Assembly (NCBI GenBank): GCA_003164255.1
Contig: PLST01000069.1
Location: 1-5,221 of the forward strand
Direction of reading: 5' to 3'
Source: Acidobacteriaceae bacterium
Lineage (GTDB): Bacteria; Acidobacteriota; Terriglobia; Terriglobales; Acidobacteriaceae
DNA: 5,221 nucleotides
Under the pieces are notes generated by a model. The model made no database searches, had not been told where the DNA came from, and saw only the letters and a program-made list of their open reading frames with translations. The stretch's first letter is position 1. Each line of letters starts with the position of its first letter. Made by a program: the position numbers and the translations under genes. Below are positions 1-5,221 of this stretch, one piece after another.

Positions 1-19
1 AGGCGCGCGAACGAGCCGA

Positions 20-1174
20 TTAAGTGTTCTCGTCCCGGGCTTCGCCGAGGATCAGTTTCAAGGTGATCTGCTTACGGCCACGGAGGATGGTGACAGCTAC
101 GGTGTCTCCGGCCTGGTGTTTGTCCATAATGGCGCTGATGTCCGCGGGGTCGGTGACTTCTTCGTTGTCGATGGCGACGATGAGATCGCCTCCTAGCATG
201 ATGGGTGTATTGCCGACGTACGCCTGCTGGTTGCCGCCGCGGATGCCGGCGCGCTCAGCAGCTCCGCCGGGTATGACGCGCTGAATGAGGACACCGCTCT
301 CAACGGAGAGACCCATCTGCGAAGCCAAATCGGGACCGATGCCGAAGGAGACAATGCCGAGCGAGGGACGACGGACGCGACCGTATCGGGTGAGGTCAGC
401 GAGGACAGCCTTTGCGGTGTTGATGGGGATGGCAAAACCGATGCCGGAGCTTTGATCGGCGCCGTTGGACGCAATCATGGTGTTGATGCCGATGACTTCT
501 CCATGCGAGTTGAGGAGCGGACCACCGGAGTTGCCGGGGTTGATGGCGGCGTCAGTCTGGATTGCGTCTTCAATGGGCGCACCGTCAGCGTTGCGGATGG
601 AGCGGATGGAGCTGATGATGCCGGTGGTCATGGTACCGCTTAGGCCGAAGGGATTTCCGATGGCATAGACTTTTTGCCCGACGTTGAGGTTGGAAGAATC
701 AGCCAGCGTGACGGGCTCGAGGTTTGGAGCGTCGATTTGCAGGAGGGCCAGATCGTGGACCTTGTCAGAGCCGACGACTTTTGCCTGGTAGCGGTGCTTG
801 TTGCTGAGCATGACCTCGATGCCGCGGTTTGCGCCCTCAACCACATGGAAATTGGTAAGAACGTGGCCGGCGCGATCGAGGATGAAGCCTGAACCCTGGC
901 CCTGCTGCGGGACCGTTCCATAAAAGAAGTTGAAGACAAGGGTGGTGGAGGTGATATTGACCACCGAGGGGAGCACCTTTTTGTAGACGGCGATATTGTT
1001 CTGCTCGTCGACATCGTAGGCGGGCGCGGCCTCAGCCTCAGTGAGTTGGAGCGGCGAACCGGCAGCACTGGTGTTGAGCAAGGAAAAATGTCCCAGGTGC
1101 TGGGAAAGATGCGTGGTGACGAACCAGAAACCGCCCACCAGCACAAGAATCAAGACGATAGCGCGAGCTCTCAT
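20..1174 (-). CDS. HtrA/DegP-type (S1C) serine protease with one PDZ domain, membrane-anchored
   Basis: 384 residues, complete, ATG start and TAA stop. This is a trypsin-like envelope protease of the HtrA family, expected to act on misfolded periplasmic proteins. Residues 5-20 are a hydrophobic signal-anchor after a basic MRAR start. No clear cleavage site follows, so a DegS-like tethered topology is likely. The protease domain covers about 60-265. The catalytic triad is visible as His110 (TNFHVVEG), Asp141 (HDLALLQ) and Ser216 (NPGNSGGP). GIGFAIPI (244-251) is another family hallmark. A single PDZ domain follows (about 270-378), with GVLIQRVIPGGAAERAG and GGDLIVAIDNEEV. It carries a short insert at 312-328 (GGNQQAYVGNTPIMLGG) before that second motif. 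One PDZ domain separates it from two-PDZ DegP. It lies downstream of coaE on the same strand across an 88-nt gap. No strong SD is seen: the best candidate is GGGG about 10 nt before the ATG. The family call is secure; the exact ortholog is not. Confidence 0.95.
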   Translation of the reverse strand: MRARAIVLILVLVGGFWFVTTHLSQHLGHFSLLNTSAAGSPLQLTEAEAAPAYDVDEQNNIAVYKKVLPSVVNITSTTLVFNFFYGTVPQQGQGSGFILDRAGHVLTNFHVVEGANRGIEVMLSNKHRYQAKVVGSDKVHDLALLQIDAPNLEPVTLADSSNLNVGQKVYAIGNPFGLSGTMTTGIISSIRSIRNADGAPIEDAIQTDAAINPGNSGGPLLNSHGEVIGINTMIASNGADQSSGIGFAIPINTAKAVLADLTRYGRVRRPSLGIVSFGIGPDLASQMGLSVESGVLIQRVIPGGAAERAGIRGGNQQAYVGNTPIMLGGDLIVAIDNEEVTDPADISAIMDKHQAGDTVAVTILRGRKQITLKLILGEARDENT

Positions 1175-1236
1175 GTTTTTTCGACCCCGAAAAGCTTCCT
1201 TACCTATTAGATACGGCTGAGCTACGCGGCGGTTCC

Positions 1237-1253
1237 AAAAGGCAGGAACTGCC
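1237..1253 (-). terminator. Weak terminator-like hairpin after coaE
   Basis: Read on the minus strand, GGCAG-TTC-CTGCC forms a 5-bp stem with a 3-nt loop and is followed directly by TTTT. It starts 9 nt beyond the coaE stop codon. The stem is short, the T run has only four residues, and a competing GCAGG/CCTGC pairing exists. It is at best a partial terminator or attenuator between coaE and the protease gene. The rest of the 88-nt gap (1175-1262) shows nothing else I can name. Confidence 0.3.
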
Positions 1254-1262
1254 GACCTGCAG

Positions 1263-1958
1263 CTATTTTAAAGACAAGAAATTGGGAGAATTGTTGCTCT
1301 CAGCCTGGAGTCGAGGCCAAAGGCGGACGACCTGGTCGCGGAGAGCCTCTTTATCGCCATTATTATCAAGAACATAATCAGAGTCTGTTACTTTTTCGGC
1401 ATCGGGGATCTGGTGGGCGAGCCGGCGGCGGGCATCGGCTTCAACGGGTTCGCGATTGGGGCCGGCGGGAGCAAGACGGGCAACGTAGCGGGGGATTTTG
1501 AGTTCGTCGGGCGCGGTAACGAGGATGACGCGGTCAAAGCGGCGGCGCCAGTCGGCGAGGACGCCTTCCTGTTCGCCGCGGGCCTGAGCGTCGCGTACAA
1601 CCTCAAAGATGAGGGCTGACTCGACGACGGCGACGGCCGAGGCATTGCGCACGAAGACTTCTTCCATCCATTGGCGCTGAGCCTCAATGACCGCCGGATG
1701 GATGATGGCGTTCAACTGATGGATGCGTCCGCCTTGAAAAGCGAGCTTCGCGAGCTGCGCACGGTTGAGGCGGCCATCGGGCGAGAGAACTTCCTTTCCG
1801 AATTCACGCACAATCTGATCGAAGATGGGCTGGCCAGGCTCCATCATCTGGCGTCCGAGGGTGTCGGCTTCAACCACCTCGGCGCCGAGCGAGCGCAGAA
1901 AGCCCGCCACGGTGCTTTTGCCGCTGCCGAGTCCTCCGGTGAGACCTACGCGGAGCAT
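1263..1958 (-). CDS. coaE: Dephospho-CoA kinase
   Basis: 231 residues, complete. CoaE phosphorylates the ribose 3'-hydroxyl of dephospho-CoA with ATP, the last step of CoA synthesis, in the cytoplasm. The Walker A loop is at 8-16 (GGLGSGKST). The following EADTLGR carries Asp32, the usual catalytic or substrate position. LNRAQLAKLAF (64-74), IIHPAV (85-90) and ESALIFE (113-119, matching the family's PLLFE) fit the lid and CoA-binding parts. The C-terminal DSDYVLDNNGD matches the conserved D.VI.N.G element. The protein is longer than E. coli CoaE, mainly through about 18-20 extra residues after the LIFE motif (around 120-140, rich in Arg, Glu and Ala). The ATG lies 3 nt after the folD stop, and a modest GAGG (plus-strand 1969-1972) lies inside the folD end. 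Translational coupling with folD is therefore likely. A 4-bp stem (GGTC-TCTA-GACC) spans the folD stop codon between this SD and the ATG. Confidence 0.96.
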   Translation of the reverse strand: MLRVGLTGGLGSGKSTVAGFLRSLGAEVVEADTLGRQMMEPGQPIFDQIVREFGKEVLSPDGRLNRAQLAKLAFQGGRIHQLNAIIHPAVIEAQRQWMEEVFVRNASAVAVVESALIFEVVRDAQARGEQEGVLADWRRRFDRVILVTAPDELKIPRYVARLAPAGPNREPVEADARRRLAHQIPDAEKVTDSDYVLDNNGDKEALRDQVVRLWPRLQAESNNSPNFLSLK

Positions 1959-1961
1959 GGT

Positions 1962-2876
1962 CTAGAGACCTCGGCGCATTTTTGCAGCGCGGACGGTGTT
2001 AGCCATGAGCATGGCGACCGTGAGCAGGCCGACGCCACCGGGGACAGGGGTGTAGGCACCGGAGAGCTCGAAAGCCTGTGGGTGGATGTCGCCGACGATG
2101 ACGGAACCGCGCTTGACGAATGCGGCTTCGCGCTTGGGGTTCCCTAGGAAGAAGCGGTCGAATTCTTCGCGGGTATAGAGGCGGTTGATGCCGACGTCGA
2201 TGAGGGTTGCGCCGGGCTTGACCATTTCTGCCGTGATGAAGCCGGGACGCCCGATGGCGGCTACGAGGATATCGGCCTGGCGGGTAATTTCGGCAAGGTT
2301 ACGGGTCTTGGAGTGGCAGATGGTAACGGTGGCGTTCTGGTGGAGGAGCAGCATGGCGGCGGGCTTGCCGACGATGTCGCTGCGGCCAACGACGACGGCG
2401 TGCTGGCCAGCGATGGGGATGTTGCTGCGCTTGAGGATCTCGATGACACCTGCAGGCGTGCAAGGGGCAAGAGCGGGGCGGCCAGCTTGCAGGCGGCCGG
2501 CGTTGACGGGATGAAAGCCGTCAACATCCTTTGCTGGGTCGACCGCATCCAGCAGGGCCTTGGTGTCAACCTGGGCGGGGAGTGGAAGCTGGATGAGGAT
2601 ACCGTCGACATCGTCACGGGCGTTGAGAGCGGCGACGAGGTCAAGCATTTCCCTGGTGGTGACGGTGTCTGGCGGCGTGAGGAGATCGCTGAAAATGCCG
2701 AGTTCGGCGCAGGTTTGTACCTTGCTGCGGACGTAAATTTCAGAGGCGGCGACATTGCCGACCAGCACCGCTGCCAGACCGGGACGGATGCCCTGTCCGG
2801 CGAGAGAGCGGACCTCCTCAGCGACTTCCTGTTTGATGGCGGCGGCAATAGCTGCGCCGTCGAGTATGACTGACAT
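1962..2876 (-). CDS. folD: Bifunctional methylenetetrahydrofolate dehydrogenase / methenyltetrahydrofolate cyclohydrolase
   Basis: 304 residues, complete. FolD interconverts 5,10-methylene-THF, 5,10-methenyl-THF and 10-formyl-THF with NADP(H) in the cytoplasm, feeding purine and formyl-Met-tRNA synthesis. The N-terminal catalytic domain contains YVRSK with Tyr48 and Lys52 (the cyclohydrolase Tyr/Lys pair), then DGILIQLPLP (91-100) and KDVDGFHP (116-123). The Rossmann cofactor domain contains VVGRSDIVGKPAAMLL (162-177) and the C-terminal TPVPGGVG (276-283). Two things differ from E. coli FolD. There is an insert between INRLY and GDIHP (about 234-261), which accounts for the extra length over the usual 280-290 residues. 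The signature also continues LLTVAML where many family members have PMTVAML, so residue 284 is Leu instead of Pro. The start is supported by a strong GGAGG 5 nt upstream. It is first in the minus-strand block and is followed by coaE after 3 nt. Confidence 0.97.
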   Translation of the reverse strand: MSVILDGAAIAAAIKQEVAEEVRSLAGQGIRPGLAAVLVGNVAASEIYVRSKVQTCAELGIFSDLLTPPDTVTTREMLDLVAALNARDDVDGILIQLPLPAQVDTKALLDAVDPAKDVDGFHPVNAGRLQAGRPALAPCTPAGVIEILKRSNIPIAGQHAVVVGRSDIVGKPAAMLLLHQNATVTICHSKTRNLAEITRQADILVAAIGRPGFITAEMVKPGATLIDVGINRLYTREEFDRFFLGNPKREAAFVKRGSVIVGDIHPQAFELSGAYTPVPGGVGLLTVAMLMANTVRAAKMRRGL

Positions 2877-2879
2877 TCA

Positions 2880-2920
2880 CCCCTCCAAGCATCATCGTAT
2901 CGCCTCACGCCCTGGAGGGG
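2880..2920 (-). promoter_or_regulatory. folD Shine-Dalgarno sequence within an 8-bp inverted repeat (possible SD-sequestering hairpin)
   Basis: On the minus strand the folD start is preceded by TGGAGGGG, plus-strand 2880-2887. Its GGAGG core sits 5 nt from the ATG. An exact complement, CCCCTCCA on the minus strand (plus-strand 2913-2920), lies 25 nt further upstream. In the folD leader RNA the two would form a perfect 8-bp, GC-rich stem with a 25-nt loop, burying the whole SD. The sequence shows the pairing. A regulatory role is inference, and it requires the transcript to start upstream of 2920. No recognised riboswitch core is visible in the loop. Confidence 0.45.
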
Positions 2921-2960
2921 GCCTTGCCTTCAGTTGGCCAGGCGAGCTGGTGCGGGGAGA

Positions 2961-3071
2961 TGTGATCTGAAGGCGGCGGATGTGCGGCGTCACAGCTGCT
3001 TGTGATCCATCTCACATACGATCCCGCTCGGAAGTCCGTAAGTTCGGAAGTAAGGAATGTTTTAGATCACA
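2961..3071. repeat. Inverted pair of CRP-type half-sites, TGTGATCT / AGATCACA
   Basis: TGTGATCT at 2961-2968 and its exact reverse complement AGATCACA at 3064-3071 flank the full CRP-like palindrome at 3001-3016. A degenerate TGTG-N6-CACA lies at 2981-2994 and a further TCACA at 3082-3086. All share the TGTGA/TCACA core used by CRP-family regulators. The spacing is too wide for one dimer. If functional, these would be weaker or half operators around the main one. Some may be chance, since the motif core is only 5 bp. Confidence 0.35.
3001..3016. promoter_or_regulatory. CRP/FNR-family operator, perfect TGTGA-N6-TCACA
   Basis: TGTGATCCATCTCACA is a perfect two-fold match to the CRP-family consensus TGTGA-N6-TCACA. 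It lies in the divergent intergenic region, 111 nt before the ATG of the tetraheme cytochrome gene and about 125 nt from the folD start. If it activates the rightward genes, class II placement would put the start near 3050 and class I placement near 3070. Only poor -10 candidates exist there: TAAGTT at 3039-3044, and TTTAGA at 3061-3066 with an extended TG. I therefore do not call a promoter. The effector and regulator cannot be read from the site. Confidence 0.5.
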
Positions 3072-3109
3072 TTGGAACCAGTCACAGGACCTTCCGGCAT
3101 TCAGTAAAC

Positions 3110-3114
3110 GGAGA
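3110..3114 (+). promoter_or_regulatory. Ribosome binding site GGAGA of the cytochrome gene, ambiguous start
   Basis: GGAGA lies 12 nt before the ATG at 3127 but only 6 nt before an in-frame TTG at 3121. The spacing fits TTG better; codon preference favours ATG. The two starts differ by two residues (Leu-Ile), which would not alter the membrane anchor. Confidence 0.5.
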
Positions 3115-3126
3115 TCAGGCTTGATC

Positions 3127-3696
3127 ATGAGCAAATTCAAGGATGCAGGACATCTTTTCCGATTCGCGGGGCTGTTTGTCCTCTTATTTGTGGTGTTCCT
3201 GGTGGTGCGCCACTTTGTTGTCCCGAAGAGTTTTGGCAAGTACGGGCACTACCGGGCGGACGCTATCGGCGAAGTAGCAGCACATCCGGCGAAGTTTGCC
3301 GGGCACGAGACATGTGAAGCGTGCCACTCGGACGTCGCGGACAAAAAGGGTAAGGGGAAACATGCGCACGTGAATTGCGAGGCATGCCATGGAGCGCTGG
3401 TCAAGGTGCTTCCTGCGCCACCGCCTCCGACGCCGAATCTTTACGAGCGGATGGTGGCCCTGGTGATCAAACCGATGCCAGTGGATCCACCGGTGCTCAG
3501 ACATGCGGAAGATCCGGCGTCGGTGGTGCCTGAGTTGCCGGATACGACGGTGCTGTGCGCGCGTTGCCATACGGCAAGCGCGGCCAAGCCAAAGGGCTTT
3601 CCCCAGGTGGTGCCGGCAGACCACTCAAACGGCCTGGCGTGCAAGACGTGCCACGACCCACATAGTCCGGCGATGGATGCGGGAGGTACGAAGTGA
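3127..3696 (+). CDS. Membrane-anchored tetraheme cytochrome c (CbcS-like electron-transfer subunit)
   Basis: 189 residues from the ATG. A hydrophobic helix at about 11-33 (FRFAGLFVLLFVVFLVV) has no obvious cleavage site, so it is probably an uncleaved anchor with the rest in the periplasm. Four CXXCH heme-attachment motifs are present: CEACH at 63-67, CEACH at 84-88, CARCH at 144-148 and CKTCH at 172-176. They fall in two pairs separated by a 55-residue linker with a proline-rich stretch (97-104), suggesting two diheme lobes. Spare histidines at 60, 79, 81, 126, 166 and 179 could supply distal ligands for bis-His coordination. The gene overlaps the FeS gene by GTGA, so the products are probably made together. 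Membrane tetraheme + FeS + NrfD matches the reported layout of Geobacter CbcSTU; NrfB, DsrJ and QrcA are looser analogues. The open frame extends upstream to 2980, but that extension lacks protein-like character and would include the CRP-type site. Electron transfer is secure; the partner is not. Confidence 0.9.
   Translation: MSKFKDAGHLFRFAGLFVLLFVVFLVVRHFVVPKSFGKYGHYRADAIGEVAAHPAKFAGHETCEACHSDVADKKGKGKHAHVNCEACHGALVKVLPAPPPPTPNLYERMVALVIKPMPVDPPVLRHAEDPASVVPELPDTTVLCARCHTASAAKPKGFPQVVPADHSNGLACKTCHDPHSPAMDAGGTK
3681..3686 (+). promoter_or_regulatory. Ribosome binding site GGGAGG fixing the GTG start of the FeS gene
   Basis: GGGAGG inside the end of the cytochrome gene lies 6 nt before GTG at 3693. 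This strong SD supports the GTG start over any later ATG, and the chosen start also retains the twin-arginine motif at residues 5-6. Confidence 0.75.
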
Positions 3697-4424
3697 ATAT
3701 TTCGCGGCGACAGATGCTTATCTTGATGCCGGCGGCGGCGATTGCGTGGAAGGCCGTGCTGGCGGGCACACCGGAACAGAGTCCGAACTACACGATGAGC
3801 GAGCACTGGTGGGGAATGCTGATCGATATTCCCAAGTGCATTGGCTGCGGCAACTGCGTGCGGGCCTGCGCGACCGAAAACGACGTGCCGGACGGCTACT
3901 TCAGAACGTGGGTTGAGCGGTATCACGTGTCAGACGAGGACATGACCAACCCCGAGGTGATTTCGCCTGACGGCGGCAAAGAAGGCTTTCCGGTAGCGGC
4001 GGAGGACGACAAGAAATACTTCTTTGTCCCGAAGATGTGTAACCACTGCGCGGATTCACCTTGCACCCAGGTTTGCCCGGTGGGAGCAACGTTTATATCT
4101 CCGGACGGCGTAGTGCTGATCGATCAGAAGTACTGCCTTGGCTGTGCGTATTGCGTGCAGGCGTGCCCGTACGGATGCCGCTATATCAATCCGCAGAAGG
4201 AAACCGCGGAGAAGTGCACGCTGTGCTATCACCGCATCACGCAGGGACTGACAACGGCGTGCTGCGAGGCTTGCCCAACAGGCGCGCGTCAACTGGTGGA
4301 CCTGAAGGATCCGAAGGACCCGATTCACGAGTTCTTGAAGACCCACAGTGTTGAGGTACTGAAGCCGCAGATGGCGACCGGAGCGAAGGCCTTCTATAAC
4401 GGGCTGGACGGATCGGTGCGATAG
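3693..4424 (+). CDS. Tat-exported four-[4Fe-4S] ferredoxin-like subunit (NrfC/PsrB/DsrO family, CbcT-like)
   Basis: 243 residues, GTG start overlapping the cytochrome stop by 4 bp (GTGA). The N-terminus NISRRQMLILMPAAAIAW is a twin-arginine signal: Arg5-Arg6, a hydrophobic stretch, then VLAG near 22-25 as a possible cleavage region. The folded FeS protein would thus be exported. Four cysteine clusters are intact: CX2CX2CX3C at 49-59, CX2CX4CX3CP at 116-129, CX2CX2CX3CP at 148-159, and CX2C at 175-178 with CCEACP at 190-195. This is the four-cubane layout of the NrfC, PsrB, HybA and DsrO electron-transfer subunits. Cys162 and one of the adjacent Cys190/191 are spare. The protein should carry electrons between the NrfD-type quinone subunit encoded next and the tetraheme cytochrome. 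No molybdopterin subunit is visible nearby. Family assignment is firm; CbcT-likeness rests on gene context. Confidence 0.93.
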   Translation: MNISRRQMLILMPAAAIAWKAVLAGTPEQSPNYTMSEHWWGMLIDIPKCIGCGNCVRACATENDVPDGYFRTWVERYHVSDEDMTNPEVISPDGGKEGFPVAAEDDKKYFFVPKMCNHCADSPCTQVCPVGATFISPDGVVLIDQKYCLGCAYCVQACPYGCRYINPQKETAEKCTLCYHRITQGLTTACCEACPTGARQLVDLKDPKDPIHEFLKTHSVEVLKPQMATGAKAFYNGLDGSVR

Positions 4425-4430
4425 AAGCTG

Positions 4431-4457
4431 GGACCAAGGACTAAGGGACATAGGGAC
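4431..4457 (+). repeat. Short degenerate tandem GGAC repeat between the FeS and NrfD genes
   Basis: GGAC occurs four times, starting at 4431, 4438, 4446 and 4454 (spacing 7, 8, 8), separated by CAA, TAAG and ATAG. It occupies about half of the 55-nt spacer before the NrfD gene. It has no internal dyad, so it is not a terminator. It could be slippage-derived filler or a purine-rich leader affecting NrfD translation. Confidence 0.55.
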
Positions 4458-4479
4458 GAGCGGGGAATGGTGACTTGCT

Positions 4480-5221
4480 ATGAATGGTGTTGAAGGCTTC
4501 ATGTATCCGAACGAGATTGCATTGCAGTGGAGCGTGCTGATCGTTCTTTACCCGTTTATCACGGGATTGGTGGCAGGCGCGTTTATTTTGGCGTCGCTGG
4601 AGCGGGTGTTCCGGGTGGAAGCAGTGAAGCCTACCTACCGGCTGGCACTGCTGACGGCGCTGGCATTTCTCCTGGATGCGCCGCTGCCGCTGCAATTGCA
4701 CCTGGGACATCCTGAGCGCTCGCCGGAGATGTACTTTACGCCGCACAGCACATCAGCGATGGCGATGTTCGGGTACGTGTACCTCTGGTACCTGATGGCT
4801 GTGCTGGTCCTGGAGATCTGGCTGGACTACCGGAAGGACATTGTCTTGTGGTCGCAGGAGTCGAAGGGGTCGCTGCGGATTGTCTACAAGATCATGACGC
4901 TGGGGTCGAGCAACATCAGCGAGAAAGCGCTGGCGGTGGATGAACGCGTGGGATGGATCGTGACGATTATCGGCATTCCCTCAGCGTTCTTGTTGCATGG
5001 ATATGTGGGATTCATCTTTGGATCGATCAAGGCAAATCCATGGTGGTCGTCGCCGCTGATGCCGGTGGTGTTTATCTTTTCGGCGATGGTGTCAGGCATT
5101 GCAGCAGTGATGCTGCTCTACATGGGCGTGACCAAGCTGCGCCATCACACGATCGACGTGAAGTGCGTGGACGCGATCGCGATGTATCTGTTTTATATCT
5201 TCATCATCGACTTCAGCCTGG
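4480..5221 (+). CDS. NrfD/PsrC-family integral membrane subunit (CbcU-like), 3' end cut by window edge
   Basis: 247 codons are present with no stop before the window end; family members are usually longer, so the C-terminus is missing. NrfD/PsrC proteins are polytopic quinone-interacting subunits that pass electrons to or from a periplasmic FeS partner. Hydrophobic helices lie at about 17-40, 55-72, 95-115, 156-181, 192-216 and from 231 on. Family-like motifs are LHLGHPER (73-80, compare the usual LGxPxR), HGYVGFIFGS (173-182) and KANPWWSSPLMPVVF (184-198). A polar loop (116-155) separates helices 3 and 4. ATG 4480 follows an in-frame TGA at 4471 with only a poorly spaced GGGGA upstream. ATG 4501, preceded by GAAGG, is an alternative, but residues 1-7 look like coding sequence. 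It is third in the cytochrome-FeS-NrfD order and completes a membrane redox complex. Family certain; quinone direction and exact subtype inferred. Confidence 0.9.
   Translation, partial: MNGVEGFMYPNEIALQWSVLIVLYPFITGLVAGAFILASLERVFRVEAVKPTYRLALLTALAFLLDAPLPLQLHLGHPERSPEMYFTPHSTSAMAMFGYVYLWYLMAVLVLEIWLDYRKDIVLWSQESKGSLRIVYKIMTLGSSNISEKALAVDERVGWIVTIIGIPSAFLLHGYVGFIFGSIKANPWWSSPLMPVVFIFSAMVSGIAAVMLLYMGVTKLRHHTIDVKCVDAIAMYLFYIFIIDFSL

Noticed and set aside
1671..2147. 158-codon plus-strand open frame opposite coaE and folD
   Set aside because: It crosses two well-supported genes on the other strand and has composition typical of a shadow frame.
2313..2873. 186-codon plus-strand open frame opposite folD
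   Set aside because: It is antisense to a clear folD, has no recognisable domain, and such open shadows are expected in GC-rich coding DNA.
2894..2899. TACGAT as a -10 box for folD on the minus strand
   Set aside because: No acceptable -35 element at 16-18 bp, and it would start the transcript almost at the SD.
3029..3051. Direct repeat CGGAAGT (3029-3035 and 3045-3051), 16 bp apart
   Set aside because: Only 7 bp long and without dyad symmetry. It could be a regulator site, but nothing else supports it.
2980..3126. Upstream extension of the cytochrome reading frame beginning at ATG 2980 (49 more residues)
   Set aside because: It would place a polar, non-conserved-looking stretch before the membrane anchor, it overlaps the CRP-type palindrome, and a plausible SD lies just before 3121/3127.
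3121..3134. FNR-like box TTGAT-CATG-AGCAA overlapping the cytochrome start codon
   Set aside because: One mismatch from TTGAT-N4-ATCAA, but it sits on the start codon, far downstream of any promoter that could serve the gene. Probably chance.
3441..3926. 161-codon minus-strand open frame opposite the cytochrome and FeS genes
   Set aside because: Four intact heme motifs and the Tat/FeS protein on the plus strand account for this DNA. The antisense product shows no motif.

Overview
This GC-rich bacterial window holds six protein-coding genes in two divergent blocks. No rRNA, tRNA, CRISPR array or insertion sequence was seen. The organism is probably a Gram-negative bacterium with a periplasm, c-type cytochromes and a Tat system. 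The style of the proteins (an HtrA with one PDZ domain, extended CoaE and FolD proteins, a tetraheme/FeS/NrfD trio) reminds me of Acidobacteriota. That placement is an impression, not shown by any marker here.

Left block (minus strand, read right to left): folD, then coaE only 3 nt downstream, then a membrane-anchored HtrA/DegP-type serine protease after an 88-nt gap. folD and coaE serve one-carbon folate metabolism and the last step of CoA synthesis. The protease serves envelope protein quality control. folD and coaE are almost certainly co-transcribed. A weak terminator-like hairpin lies between coaE and the protease gene, so the protease may or may not share the transcript.

Divergent intergenic region (about 2877-3126): the folD Shine-Dalgarno sequence can pair perfectly with an upstream complement in its own leader. 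Further right there is a perfect CRP-type palindrome (TGTGA-N6-TCACA) at 3001-3016, flanked by extra TGTGATCT/AGATCACA half-sites.

Right block (plus strand): a membrane-anchored tetraheme cytochrome c, a Tat-exported protein with four [4Fe-4S] clusters that overlaps it by 4 bp (GTGA), and an NrfD/PsrC-family quinol-interacting membrane protein cut by the window end. The three would form a membrane electron-transfer complex: quinol oxidised (or quinone reduced) in the NrfD subunit, electrons passed through the FeS protein to the hemes. Architecture and gene order resemble the CbcSTU (Cbc4) menaquinol oxidoreductase described in Geobacter. More distantly they recall the DsrJOP, Qrc and Nrf modules. 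No catalytic terminal reductase is visible, so the physiological acceptor is unknown. The CRP-type site suggests that the module is controlled by a CRP/FNR-family regulator.
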